Assembly: GCA_900498245.1 (NCBI GenBank)
Contig: LS998015.1
Coordinates: 303,425-367,424, forward strand
Direction: 5' to 3'
Origin: Candidatus Zixiibacteriota bacterium
GTDB lineage: Bacteria; Zixibacteria; MSB-5A5; GN15; PGXB01
Length of the DNA stretch: 64,000 nucleotides
Shown here: one piece after another, positions 25,906 to 34,725 of the stretch
Numbering within the stretch: the first letter of the stretch is position 1
Layout: the number at the start of each line of letters is the position of its first letter
Position numbers and translations under genes: made by a program
The notes under the pieces: generated by a model
What the model was told of the DNA's origin: nothing
The model's input: only the letters and a program-made list of their open reading frames with translations
The model's database searches: none

Positions 25906-27499
25906 ACATAAAGACCATCTTTTCGAAGACTGGCCGTTACCGTCGAAATACGACCGCTCCATACGGCGCGAGTTCGCCCTGTATCTCGGCGGCCTGGTCC
26001 TGCTTCTGATGATTATTACCGGTCTGGTTATTTCCAATAAGATGGTGGTGACGGTCACGGACAATGTGGTCGATCGAATTCTGGCCCAGGCCCGCTCTTA
26101 TGCCGGCGCGGCCTCGAAACAGATGATTGCCGCCGACGGCCCCGATGTCCTGATGTTGACCGATATATGCAAAAAACTTATGGCCGACAACCCCGATTGC
26201 GGCTGGGTTGGCATCGCCGACAAGCAGGGACGCTTTCTGGCCCATACCGACATGAAGCAAGTAATATCTTCGTCACGGCTGACGCTCACCCGGTCCGATG
26301 CCTATTCCAACCGCTTGCGTAACGGCGAGGTCCTGCAGATGACCGATGATTCCATTATTATGGCTGTTCCTATTACGGAGCAGGGAGTGACACTGGGGAC
26401 GCTGGGAATTGGATCATCAACTCGCTCCATCGAAGCGGTCAGGAAATCGGCCCTCATGACGATGGCGATCATAACCGTAGTTATGATTCTTATCGGCGTC
26501 CCGCTGACGATGCTCATTCTCAGCAACCGCCTGCGGCCGTTTCAACTTATCACCGAGGCCCTGCGCAAAGTCGATGTCGGCAATATTCGGTTCGATATCC
26601 CGGTAAAAACGCATAATGAATTCGGGTACCTGGCGGAGACGTTGCGGGTGATGGGCGAGCGTCTGGATCGAGCCCGGAAGCAGATGGTTGAAACGGAGCG
26701 GATGACCCGTGAACTCGAAATCGCCCGGGAGATTCAACTCAATATCCTGCCCAAGAAATATCCGAGCGGCCGGGGATTCGAGTTTTCCGGGCGGTATCAG
26801 AGCGCCAAAACGGTCGGCGGCGATTATTACGATTTTATCGATATCGATGATGATAGATTGGCCCTTGTGGTGGCGGATGTATCGGGGAAATCGCTTCCCG
26901 GGATGCTGGTCATGCTTCTGACGCGCGACCTCGTGATATCGCATGCCCGGCGTCTCGCCGATCCCGCCCGATTGCTTTCGGCCGTCAACGGGGAACTGAT
27001 GCCGGAAATCCGCAAGGGGATGTTCGTGACCATGTTTTACGGTATTCTCGATAAGAGAAGCGGCCGCTTTCAATTCGCCTCGGCCGGACACAATCCGCTT
27101 ATCTATTACCGGGCGGCCGAAGGGGCCTGCCGTTTAATAAAAACCAAAGGGTATCCTTTGGGCATGATGAATACCGACCAGTTCGACAAACGGATCGAAT
27201 CCGGCGAAATTATTCTGGAGAGCGGTGACTGGCTGGTGCAGTACACCGACGGCATCAATGAGGCGATGAATGCCGCCAAGGCCGAATACGGCATGGACAA
27301 TCTGGTGACTTCGGTCGCCGAAGCGGCGTCGCTGTCGGCGGCCGAACTCGCCGGTGACGTCATAAATAAAGTGGTGGCCTTTGTCGGGGAGGCGCCTCAG
27401 AACGATGACATGACGCTTCTGGCGATGAAATGGAACGGTGACATGAAGGCGGAACCGCCGAATGAATTGAGGGAAAAAGTATATGTCGAAGGCCATTAA
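25895..27499 (+). CDS. membrane-bound HAMP-SpoIIE (RsbU-like) serine phosphatase
   Basis: 534 residues. Helix one at about 27-47 (FALYLGGLVLLLMIITGLVIS), a periplasmic single-Cache-like sensor, helix two at about 187-211, then a HAMP domain (LRPFQLITEALRKVDVGNIRFDIPV), a short coiled linker (ERMTRELEIAREIQLNILP) and a PP2C-type SpoIIE domain. Metal-binding acidic motifs are GGDYYDF, VADVSGKS and NDDMTLL. The family dephosphorylates a phospho-serine STAS protein to release partner-switching control. It overlaps the upstream gene by 11 bases and the downstream gene by 17. The natural substrate here is one or both STAS domains next door. Confidence 0.92.
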   Translation: MATEHKDHLFEDWPLPSKYDRSIRREFALYLGGLVLLLMIITGLVISNKMVVTVTDNVVDRILAQARSYAGAASKQMIAADGPDVLMLTDICKKLMADNPDCGWVGIADKQGRFLAHTDMKQVISSSRLTLTRSDAYSNRLRNGEVLQMTDDSIIMAVPITEQGVTLGTLGIGSSTRSIEAVRKSALMTMAIITVVMILIGVPLTMLILSNRLRPFQLITEALRKVDVGNIRFDIPVKTHNEFGYLAETLRVMGERLDRARKQMVETERMTRELEIAREIQLNILPKKYPSGRGFEFSGRYQSAKTVGGDYYDFIDIDDDRLALVVADVSGKSLPGMLVMLLTRDLVISHARRLADPARLLSAVNGELMPEIRKGMFVTMFYGILDKRSGRFQFASAGHNPLIYYRAAEGACRLIKTKGYPLGMMNTDQFDKRIESGEIILESGDWLVQYTDGINEAMNAAKAEYGMDNLVTSVAEAASLSAAELAGDVINKVVAFVGEAPQNDDMTLLAMKWNGDMKAEPPNELREKVYVEGH

Positions 27500-28250
27500 T
27501 AATTCCCGCGTCATAAATCTTCCGGCGGGATTAACGACGAGCGAGACGGTGTCTTTCGAGCAGGCCCTCAAAGCCGCAGTCGCCGAACGGCCGGGGACAA
27601 TTCTCCTGGATTGTTCCCTGCTGGGACAGGTGAGTTCCAATCATATCAACCTGCTGTGGCAGGCCAATACGGCGTGCCGGGAAAAGAAGATTGAACTTCG
27701 ACTGCTCAACCCGCCGCCGACCCTGCTTCGAATTCTAACCGTTCTCGATTTGACCCATACCTTTGAATTCGGCGAGACCGTCAATACTTCCAAGCCGCGG
27801 GATGACTGGGATACCCTGACGGCCGAACTTCCGCAAACGTATGTGATGGAAGTGGCGGTCGAAGCGGAAGCGATCGATAAAGCGATTGTGAAATTCATTC
27901 TGTTTCTGGGAAAGATCGGAGCCGGGGCCACGACCATTCATGAACTTCGCACCATTTACTACGAAGTGGCGACCAATATCAGGCAACACAGCGGGCTGAA
28001 AGCCGCCGATCAAATCCGGGTGGTCGTCTTTGCCGATTATGAAAAGATAATGATGACATTTGAAGATAAGGGACGATATTTTGATTCCACCGCCGTGGAT
28101 GCTCATGTCGACGCCGGCCGGGCGGCGAAAATAAGGAAACGCCGCGGCTTCGGGCTGGCCATGATCCGCCGCCTGGCGGATCGTCTGGTGTACCGCGGGG
28201 GCGAAAACGGGGGCAATATTTTAACAGTACACAAAAAATGGTGCCGATAA
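27483..28250 (+). CDS. STAS domain fused to a GHKL (RsbW/SpoIIAB-like) serine kinase
   Basis: 255 residues. Residues 1-100 look like a STAS antagonist domain (TILLDCSLLGQVSSNHINLLW, with S51/S52 at the position of the phospho-serine). Residues about 115-255 are a GHKL ATPase of the anti-sigma kinase type: N-box TIYYEVATNIRQHS, G1-like FEDKGRYFD, G2 RGFGLAMIRRLADRL. Normally kinase and antagonist are separate proteins. Whether S51/S52 is phosphorylated in cis is unknown; the following conserved glycine is replaced by asparagine. Overlaps the phosphatase gene by 17 bases; the next gene begins 1 base after the stop. Confidence 0.8.
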   Translation: MSKAINNSRVINLPAGLTTSETVSFEQALKAAVAERPGTILLDCSLLGQVSSNHINLLWQANTACREKKIELRLLNPPPTLLRILTVLDLTHTFEFGETVNTSKPRDDWDTLTAELPQTYVMEVAVEAEAIDKAIVKFILFLGKIGAGATTIHELRTIYYEVATNIRQHSGLKAADQIRVVVFADYEKIMMTFEDKGRYFDSTAVDAHVDAGRAAKIRKRRGFGLAMIRRLADRLVYRGGENGGNILTVHKKWCR

Positions 28251-28251
28251 T

Positions 28252-28620
28252 ATGGACTCAAACAAATTTACCGAGCAGGAACTGACCGGGCATATTTCCC
28301 TGATTACGCTCGGGAATATGCTCGATAACTACAACGCCGAGCAGTTGGTGCAGGCCATTTTAAGGGCCCAGGAACGCGATTTCAAGTACATCATCATAGA
28401 CTGCGAACGGCTGGAATTTTTATCTTCGGCCGGCGTGGGGGCAATTCTGGGAACCATCGAAACCTCGCGGGAAAGCGGCGGCGATATTATTCTCTGCAAT
28501 CTATCCGGGACGATCGCCCATGTTCTCCAGGTCCTTGACTTGCACGATTTCCTGACCACGGCCGCGACCCGGCAGGAGGCGCTGGCGATCTGCGGGGCCA
28601 AACAGGGATCACCTTCCTGA
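28252..28620 (+). CDS. STAS-domain anti-sigma factor antagonist (RsbV/SpoIIAA-like)
   Basis: 122 residues, the usual size. The motif IIIDCERLEFLSSAGVGAIL carries S58/S59 at the phosphorylation position, intact unlike the upstream fusion's STAS. Expected to be phosphorylated by the GHKL kinase and dephosphorylated by the SpoIIE phosphatase of the same operon. Its stop codon shares one base with the start of the histidine kinase gene (TGATG). No sigma factor gene is next door, so the final target is unknown. Confidence 0.92.
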   Translation: MDSNKFTEQELTGHISLITLGNMLDNYNAEQLVQAILRAQERDFKYIIIDCERLEFLSSAGVGAILGTIETSRESGGDIILCNLSGTIAHVLQVLDLHDFLTTAATRQEALAICGAKQGSPS

Positions 28621-30275
28621 TGAACATGAATATCACATCCGACGGCGTCGATATATCCCGTCATTCTTCCGAGCACGAACGGAAAGTTCTGGCTCTGGAA
28701 TCGCTGTCGAAACTGGCATCGCAATTTGCCCGCGACCCGGATCTCCAGAAATTGATCGATTCCCTGGCGCTCACCATCGCCGGGCAATTCGGCGTGACCA
28801 GTACTCTCATCGCCATTCGCACCAATGAATCCGAATCTTTTGGCTTGCTGAAGGCCGCCACCGGTAAATTCCGCAACCTGTCGGAAGGGTTTGAGCCGTT
28901 CAATCTAATTCTGAACATGCCGACTCTGATGACCGACCCCGGTCCATTTCGGATGGGCGATGCGGACTTTCCTTTTGGAAAGGAATCGGCCCTTTATATC
29001 GAGATGGAACGGATGGAGGCCCGGCTATTTGCCCCCATGGTCGTGGATCGGCGTAATATCGGCTTGATTCTGCTTGGCCCGCGTATCGGGAAGGTCGATT
29101 ATAAAGATTCCGAAGTGATGCTTCTCCGCGACCTGGTCACGACGATTACACCCCTTATCGCCAATTCACTATTGTATGCTGAGATGTCACAACTGAAAAC
29201 GCGCTATCTCAGTATTATCGACAGCGTCCCTCAGGCCATGTTTGTTTTCGATTCCCGGGAAATTTTGCGCACCGCCAACAAGACGGCCGTCGATCTTATC
29301 GCCTCTCTGGGAGGGACCATGTACGATGAGACTCCGGTGGGCCTGGCGATGGAAACGATCTTCCCCGAGGCGAATTTTCCGGATTGGGTCGAACGGCTTC
29401 GTTCCGCCGGCGGGGAAAACGACGATAAACTCCATACCACCGTCATCATCAGGAGTGACGATCATGAGAGAATATTCAACGTCCGCGCCAGTACATTTAT
29501 TAGTCAGCCGGGGGCCGACAGCGAAAAAATTCTCACCCTGCAGGATATCACCGACCAGAAAGAGAACGAGCGCCGGATGTTCGAGCAGGAGAAGTTCGCC
29601 GAGCAGGGGATGATGGCCTCCGCCATCGCTCATGAATTGAATAATTTCCTCGGCGTCATTCAGGGCGGGACGGAACTGGCGCTTCTCAATATGGAACGGG
29701 GCCGGCCGGAGAAGGCCGCGGCGACCATGCAAAAACTGATGGACAATATCGGCGCCATGCAGCGGTTCACGGCGGGCCTGACCGATTTTGCGCGGGTCAA
29801 CGTCCAGATGGTCCCGGGAAACATTAACGACGTTGTCACCGATGTTCTTTCTTTCGTGGTTTCCCAGAAACGGTTCAGCCGCATCAGCGTTCGAACGCAA
29901 TTGACCCGCCAGTTGCCCGATATCGTGATGGATCGCGATCAAATCGCCCAGGTGGTCATAAATATTCTCAATAATGCCGCCGATGCTATCGCCGAAACCG
30001 GGCGGAGCGACGGAATAATCATTGTCGGCACCACGTTTGACCAGGGCTCTATCGGCCTCACGATCTCCGATAACGGCAAAGGGATGAAGCCGGAAGTCCG
30101 TGACCGAATATTCAAGACGCACCTGACAACCAAACCAAAAGGGCACGGCTACGGGTTGGTCAATTGCGGTAAGATTATCGAGCGGCACGGGGCTTCGGTC
30201 GAAATCACGAGCCAGATCGGGTTCGGGACCACATTCGCCCTTAAATTCCCGACGGATAAGCCGCCCTCCTGGTAA
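28620..30275 (+). CDS. soluble GAF-PAS histidine kinase
   Basis: 551 residues, no membrane helix. Residues about 20-185 are GAF-like, 190-315 PAS-like (YLSIIDSVPQAMFVFDSREILRTAN), then the phospho-acceptor helix with H338 (MASAIAHELNNFLGVIQGG) and a HATPase_c domain: N-box QVVINILNNAADAI, G1 DNGKGM, G2 GHGYGLVNC, ending in GTTFALKFP. No response regulator is adjacent. Its position at the end of the operon suggests it feeds into the same signalling pathway as the partner-switching proteins. Confidence 0.9.
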   Translation: MNMNITSDGVDISRHSSEHERKVLALESLSKLASQFARDPDLQKLIDSLALTIAGQFGVTSTLIAIRTNESESFGLLKAATGKFRNLSEGFEPFNLILNMPTLMTDPGPFRMGDADFPFGKESALYIEMERMEARLFAPMVVDRRNIGLILLGPRIGKVDYKDSEVMLLRDLVTTITPLIANSLLYAEMSQLKTRYLSIIDSVPQAMFVFDSREILRTANKTAVDLIASLGGTMYDETPVGLAMETIFPEANFPDWVERLRSAGGENDDKLHTTVIIRSDDHERIFNVRASTFISQPGADSEKILTLQDITDQKENERRMFEQEKFAEQGMMASAIAHELNNFLGVIQGGTELALLNMERGRPEKAAATMQKLMDNIGAMQRFTAGLTDFARVNVQMVPGNINDVVTDVLSFVVSQKRFSRISVRTQLTRQLPDIVMDRDQIAQVVINILNNAADAIAETGRSDGIIIVGTTFDQGSIGLTISDNGKGMKPEVRDRIFKTHLTTKPKGHGYGLVNCGKIIERHGASVEITSQIGFGTTFALKFPTDKPPSW

Positions 30276-30297
30276 TTCGGTTGATATTTTGAATTAA

Positions 30298-30324
30298 ACG
30301 GCAGGAGCGGTTCACTCCTGCCGT
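30298..30324. terminator. bidirectional terminator between convergent genes
   Basis: Perfect 10-base stem ACGGCAGGAG / CTCCTGCCGT with a 7-base loop, flanked by AT-rich sequence on both sides. It lies between the histidine kinase gene and mscL, which converge. Confidence 0.75.
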
Positions 30325-30338
30325 AATTATTTCCGCTT

Positions 30339-30779
30339 TTAACTCTTGATTTCAGAAGTGCAATTGGGGCAGCGGGTCGCCTTCAGCGGAATAGAGGAAT
30401 AACAGAAGGGGCATTCCTTGGTGGTGGGAACCGCGGGGGCGGGCGCCGGTTCCCGTTTGAGACGGTTCATCTGCTTGATAACCAGAAAGAGGGCGAAGGC
30501 CACGATGATAAAATCGATGACGGTATTAATGAATAAACCGTAATTGATAGTCGCCGCCCCGGCCGCTTTGGCCGCCGCCAGGGTAGGGAAACTCTCTGCC
30601 GAGAGATTGACAAACAGGCTGGAAAAATCGACTTTTCCCAGAAGCAATCCGATCGGCGGCATGATGATATCGCTTACGACCGAGGTGATGATTTTCCCGA
30701 AGGCCGCGCCGATGATAATACCGACCGCCATATCCACCACGTTCCCCTTCATCGCAAACTCTTTGAATTCTTTGAACAT
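30339..30779 (-). CDS. mscL: large-conductance mechanosensitive channel MscL with C-terminal zinc ribbon
   Basis: 146 residues. The N-terminus is classic MscL ([34 protein letters not shown]), with the pore-lining first helix, a periplasmic loop and a second helix ([23 protein letters not shown]). After a proline/alanine linker comes a rubredoxin-like zinc ribbon, CPFC ... CPNC, replacing the usual C-terminal helical bundle sequence. Such tails occur in some MscL proteins, but their role is not clear. AAGGAGG lies about 6 bases before the ATG. Releases osmolytes on sudden osmotic downshock. Confidence 0.95.
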   Translation of the reverse strand: MFKEFKEFAMKGNVVDMAVGIIIGAAFGKIITSVVSDIIMPPIGLLLGKVDFSSLFVNLSAESFPTLAAAKAAGAATINYGLFINTVIDFIIVAFALFLVIKQMNRLKREPAPAPAVPTTKECPFCYSSIPLKATRCPNCTSEIKS

Positions 30780-30993
30780 TAAAGTCCTCCTTGAATTTGG
30801 GATAACCTGAACCGGAATAATTATAAAAAAAAGGGCGGTTCAAAACTATAATTTTATTTTGACTTGGCATCGCCTTATTTCTAAGGTTCGAATGACGGAA
30901 CTCCCGGGACTTTTCTCTGTTTTTTTAATTGGCAAAATTCGACGGCCGGGAACTGAATCGGTGACCCGGGGTAAAATGAAAGGAAGGGCCAAA

Positions 30994-31194
30994 ATGAAGA
31001 AAAATGTAGGATCGGCTGACAAAATTCTCAGAATTATTCTGGGTATAGTCATTATTGCGCTGGGCTTTATCTATAAGTCCTGGTGGGGATTAGTTGGCAT
31101 ACTGCCGCTTTTTACCGGAGTAATCAGCTGGTGCGGTTTATACAAGCTTCTCGGAATCTCCACCTGCAAGACGAAGGCCCCGCAACAAAGTTGA
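30994..31194 (+). CDS. DUF2892 small inner-membrane protein
   Basis: 66 residues from ATG 30994, with AGGAAGGG upstream. Longer in-frame starts back to 30859 lack a ribosome site. Two hydrophobic segments (ILRIILGIVIIALGFIY and WWGLVGILPLFTGVISWCGLY) and the ending LLGISTCKTK are typical of DUF2892 (the YgaP membrane-anchor domain without rhodanese). Often next to thiol or sulfur-handling genes; nothing of that sort is here. Function unknown. Confidence 0.85.
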   Translation: MKKNVGSADKILRIILGIVIIALGFIYKSWWGLVGILPLFTGVISWCGLYKLLGISTCKTKAPQQS

Positions 31195-31207
31195 AAATAA
31201 CCCCAAG

Positions 31208-31275
31208 ACCCCGCCTATCATCCATTAACTCTTAAAGTTAACTCGGACAGGCTATCCGAGGGCGGGGTTTCCTTA
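31208..31275 (+). terminator. branched terminator-like structure
   Basis: ACCCCGCC at 31208-31215 pairs with GGCGGGGT at 31261-31268, followed by TTCCTTAT. Inside the long loop sit two more hairpins, TTAACT..AGTTAA and CTCGGA/TCCGAG. An outer stem closing two inner hairpins is unusual for a simple terminator. Confidence 0.6.
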
Positions 31276-31340
31276 TATTGAAATAGCCCCATTTCATCCT
31301 TGCCATTTTCCTTCAAATGCATTTAAATTGGGGATTGCCG

Positions 31341-31369
31341 TTGTCCATTATTGGATCTACCCGTATTAT
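31341..31369 (+). promoter_or_regulatory. sigma-70-type promoter of the enoyl reductase gene
   Basis: TTGTCC at 31341-31346, 17-base spacer, TATTAT at 31364-31369. The ATG follows at 31410. Confidence 0.5.
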
Positions 31370-31409
31370 AATGAAGTAATTGAGAAATTAGAATTTTCGA
31401 GGGGATTTG

Positions 31410-32165
31410 ATGTATCCGGAATTAAAAGGAAAAAGTGCATTGATAACCGGCGCCGCCCGCGGTTTCGGCCGCGCCATAGCGCTTCGCCTCGCCCGCGAGG
31501 GGGTCAGAATTGCGGTGAATTACCGACGCAGTATGACTGATGCCCAGAATGTTGTCGATGAAATCGTATCACTGGGCGGCGAGGCCTTTCCGGTCCGGGC
31601 CGATGTCGGCCGGGAGGAGGCGCTGGAGGCGATGTTTGCCGAGATTAAATCCAAATGGGGACGGCTCGATATTGTTATTGCCAACGCCGCTTTCGGCGTT
31701 CCGGGAACAGTCATGGACGCCACCTCCAAGTACTGGGAGGTCACCATGTCGGCCTCGGCGCGGTCGCTTCTGCAACTGGCCCAGAAAGCGGTTCCGCTCA
31801 TGAACGGCTGGGGGAGAATCATAAGTATCACCAGTGACGGCGGTCAGCGGGTTATTCCCGGTTACGGCGTGGTCGGGCCGGCCAAAGGGGCGCTGGAATC
31901 GCTGACCCGCTCGCTGGCGTACGAACTCGGCCCCAAGGGAATCGTGGTCAACGGCATTCTCGCCGGTTTGGCCGATACCAAGTCGGCTCGTTCCATTCCC
32001 GGTGCCGATAAGGTTATCGAGCACGCCAAGTTTCACACCCCGATGGGGCGGATTGTCGAGCCGGATGATATTGCCCGGATCGCCGCTTTTCTCTGTTCCG
32101 ATCAGGCCCTCATGATTTGCGGGCAGTTTATTGTGGTCGATGGGGGACGGAATATTGTCGGGTAA
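31410..32165 (+). CDS. fabL: FabL-like enoyl-[acyl-carrier-protein] reductase (SDR family)
   Basis: 251 residues from ATG 31410 (GAGGGG upstream). N-terminal nucleotide site ALITGAARGFGRAIALRLA. The active site is Y-x6-K (GYGVVGPAKGALESLTRSLA), the spacing of enoyl-ACP reductases rather than the Y-x3-K of ordinary SDRs. Its C-terminus, HTPMGRIVEPDDIARIAAFL and GQFIVVDGGRNI, closely resembles FabL of Bacillus. Expected to carry out the last, NAD(P)H-dependent step of fatty-acid elongation. Not in a fab cluster. An unrelated SDR activity cannot be excluded. Confidence 0.8.
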   Translation: MYPELKGKSALITGAARGFGRAIALRLAREGVRIAVNYRRSMTDAQNVVDEIVSLGGEAFPVRADVGREEALEAMFAEIKSKWGRLDIVIANAAFGVPGTVMDATSKYWEVTMSASARSLLQLAQKAVPLMNGWGRIISITSDGGQRVIPGYGVVGPAKGALESLTRSLAYELGPKGIVVNGILAGLADTKSARSIPGADKVIEHAKFHTPMGRIVEPDDIARIAAFLCSDQALMICGQFIVVDGGRNIVG

Positions 32166-32224
32166 AATTGTTATGGTTGAAATTTCCGGCCATTGGGCTT
32201 ATATAGAAACGGAAAGAACGAGAT

Positions 32225-33091
32225 ATGCTTGAACCGGGCGTCAAAAGTAAAATCCTTCGGGCACAAAAAGACGAAATCACCGAGTATCATATTTACAGCC
32301 GTTTGGCCGGTCATGTCAAACGGGAAAACGACCGCCAGACACTGACCAAAATTTCGGGCGAAGAACTGGCTCATTACAATTTTTTCAAGAAATTCACTTC
32401 CGAAGATGTCCGGCCGGGGCGCTTGAGAATGCTCTTTTTCTATTTTCTCTCCCGTTTCTTCGGTCTCAATTTCGGGGTGCGCCTGATGGAGCGGAGCGAA
32501 TCGCTGGTGCAGTCATCATACAATGATCTGCGCCAACTCGACCCGCAGGTGGAGCGCATCATCAAAGAAGAGGAAGAACATGAAAAGCGGATGCTCGACC
32601 TGATCGATCAGGAAGAATTGGCCTATACCGGCTCGATTGTGCTCGGATTGAATGATGCTCTCGTGGAACTGACCGGTGTGCTGGTCGGTTTGACCCTGGC
32701 CCTGCAGAATACCCGTATTGTCGCTATCGCCGGGCTGATTACCGGGGTGGCGGCGGCTCTCTCGATGGCGGCGTCGGAGTATCTTTCGACCAAAGAAGAA
32801 GGAGGCAAAAGCCCGTTCAAATCGAGTCTCTATACCGGTATCGCCTATATTATCGCGGTCTTCCTGATGGTTTTTCCGTATTTCACTTTCCACAGTCCCT
32901 TTGTCGGTCTCGGTATCGCTCTCGGTTTTGCCCTGCTGATAATTTTCGTTTTCAACTTCTATATCGCCATCGCCAAGAATCTTTCTTTCTGGAAGCGGTT
33001 TCTGGAAATGGCGGCCATCTCGCTCGGGGTGGCGGCCCTCAATTTTGGGATCGGCCTCCTGGTGCGGAAGTATCTAAAAATCGATATTTGA
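32225..33091 (+). CDS. ferritin-like/VIT1 membrane protein (MbfA type)
   Basis: 288 residues. Residues 1-125 form a ferritin-like diiron domain (DEITEYHIYSRLA, EELAHYNFFKKF, EEEEHEKRMLD). Residues about 130-285 are a VIT1/CCC1 transport domain with about five helices (GSIVLGLNDALVELTGVLVG; AAALSMAASEYLSTK). Related proteins (MbfA) export or handle iron in the membrane and help against iron or peroxide stress. Same strand and 59 bases downstream of the enoyl reductase gene. The iron role follows from the family. Confidence 0.88.
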   Translation: MLEPGVKSKILRAQKDEITEYHIYSRLAGHVKRENDRQTLTKISGEELAHYNFFKKFTSEDVRPGRLRMLFFYFLSRFFGLNFGVRLMERSESLVQSSYNDLRQLDPQVERIIKEEEEHEKRMLDLIDQEELAYTGSIVLGLNDALVELTGVLVGLTLALQNTRIVAIAGLITGVAAALSMAASEYLSTKEEGGKSPFKSSLYTGIAYIIAVFLMVFPYFTFHSPFVGLGIALGFALLIIFVFNFYIAIAKNLSFWKRFLEMAAISLGVAALNFGIGLLVRKYLKIDI

Positions 33092-33178
33092 TTATTTCCC
33101 CGGGATGATTATTTCCTTTCCATTTTTCTGAATTGAGTTCGTATCAATAAAACCGGTCCATTATACGGCCGATTTTTT

Positions 33179-33991
33179 ATGGATACCGATCTTAACGCCA
33201 TAGTCTGTCAGCGAATCGACCTTTCCGATTCCGCCATGATCATGCGGGTTATTCCCGAGGATGGTTCCGCGCCGGATTTCCGTCCGGGGCAGTTTGCCGT
33301 GCTGGGGCTCCCGCCCGATTCCCCGCGGTGCGATAATGCGACCACGGAGCAGGAAATACCGGATCCCGATCGCCTTATTCAGCGCTCCTATTCGATCTCG
33401 TCGGCTTCGATGGTTAAAGACTTCGTTGAATTTTACGTGTCGCTGGTTCCGCACGGGCTTCTCACGCCCCGCCTGTTTGCCCTGCAACCGGGGGCTCGTC
33501 TCTGGTTCGCGCCGAAACCGTCGGGGATTTTCACCCTTCGCAATGTCCCCGAGGATGCCCATGTCCTGATGTTCGCCACCAGCACGGGGCTGGCGCCGTT
33601 CATGAGCATGCTTCGCACCGAGCGGTTGAATCACAGTAAAAGAAAATTCGCACTGGTGCACGGGGCCCGCCACTCCTGGCAGTTGCCGTTCCGCTCCGAG
33701 TTGTCGTCATTACAGCATATCTGCGACAATTTCGCCTATCTGCCGATAATCAGCCGTCCCGACGACGAGCCGGTGGCGTGGAAAGGGCTGACCGGGCATA
33801 TTCAGGAATCATGGCGCGACGGGTCGCTCGATAAGATCTGGGATTTTCATCCCGTGCCGGATAACACGCATATCTTTCTCTGCGGCAATCCCAAAATGGT
33901 CGATGAGATGCTTGAGATAACCTTGGCCGAAGGGTACACCAAGCACACCAACCGCCTCCCCGGCACCGTGCATATCGAGCGATACTGGTAG
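33179..33991 (+). CDS. ferredoxin--NADP+ reductase
   Basis: 270 residues. FAD domain with PGQFAVLG and RSYSISSA; NADP domain with MFATSTGLAPFMSMLRTE and the C-terminal FLCGNPKMVDEM, ending HIERYW. This is the bacterial Fpr type, which moves electrons between NADPH and ferredoxin or flavodoxin. The ATG at 33179 lacks a clear ribosome site, but the protein begins where the family does. The gene stands alone. Confidence 0.9.
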   Translation: MDTDLNAIVCQRIDLSDSAMIMRVIPEDGSAPDFRPGQFAVLGLPPDSPRCDNATTEQEIPDPDRLIQRSYSISSASMVKDFVEFYVSLVPHGLLTPRLFALQPGARLWFAPKPSGIFTLRNVPEDAHVLMFATSTGLAPFMSMLRTERLNHSKRKFALVHGARHSWQLPFRSELSSLQHICDNFAYLPIISRPDDEPVAWKGLTGHIQESWRDGSLDKIWDFHPVPDNTHIFLCGNPKMVDEMLEITLAEGYTKHTNRLPGTVHIERYW

Positions 33992-34197
33992 GCCCCTTTA
34001 TATTCTTGTGGTCGGGCCCGCTTGGGGTGTGATCATCAACCGGCTTGATCTGCCGTTCCGCGGTTTAAATTTGACCATATTTCCAATATTTATTATAATC
34101 CAAAAATGAATTGGGAGATAAAAATAACGGCCCGAATGAAATGATGCATTTAAATTCACCAATATCTAAACCGACCAAATTCTAAGATCAATTATAA

Positions 34198-34725
34198 ATG
34201 AAAGAAGAATCTGAAATTCGCCGTCGCCGATCGATGCGGCTCAAAGATTATGACTATTCCAGAGAGGGGATGTATTTTGTTACCGTTGTCACACATCAGA
34301 GAACAGAATTATTTGGTCAATTGGATAACGGCCAAGTGAAGTTAAATGATTTCGGGCATTTGGTATTGCTGGAGTGGGAGCAAACTGCTAAAATGCGACC
34401 CAATATTGAACTCGATCAAATGGTCATAATGCCCAATCATATTCACGGAATAATTGCCATTATTGAAGCGAAGGGCGTATGTCAATACGCCCCTACGAAA
34501 CGGAGATCACCGTCTCAAACAATAGGTTCAATTATCCGAGGTTTCAAATCGACGACTACTTCCCGTATTAATAAATTAAGAAACTCCCCCGGCCAAATGG
34601 TATGGCAGCGAAATTACTACGATCATATAATTCGCAATGAAGATGATTTGAATGAAGGCCGCAGGTACATCCTGAATAATCCTTTTAAATGGCACTTGGA
34701 CAAAGAAAATCCGGCCAATCTGTAG
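34198..34725 (+). CDS. REP-associated tyrosine transposase (RAYT, Y1/HUH family)
   Basis: 175 residues. HUH motif in MPNHIHGIIAI, preceded by FVTVVTHQR; the catalytic tyrosine lies probably in VWQRNYYDHIIRN, followed by the family ending RRYILNNPFKWHLD. These enzymes process single-stranded REP palindromes. Strikingly, one REP palindrome lies in frame inside the gene (34473-34492, coding GVCQYAP) and another starts at the stop codon. The gene is AT-richer than its neighbours and has no clear ribosome site, suggesting transfer. Confidence 0.9.
   Translation: MKEESEIRRRRSMRLKDYDYSREGMYFVTVVTHQRTELFGQLDNGQVKLNDFGHLVLLEWEQTAKMRPNIELDQMVIMPNHIHGIIAIIEAKGVCQYAPTKRRSPSQTIGSIIRGFKSTTTSRINKLRNSPGQMVWQRNYYDHIIRNEDDLNEGRRYILNNPFKWHLDKENPANL
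34473..34492 (-). repeat. REP palindrome inside the transposase gene
   Basis: GGGCGTAT / ATACGCCC around a GTCA loop. On the minus strand it reads GTAGGGGCGTATTGACATAC, the same head sequence as the copy after the gene. It keeps the reading frame. Confidence 0.75.
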
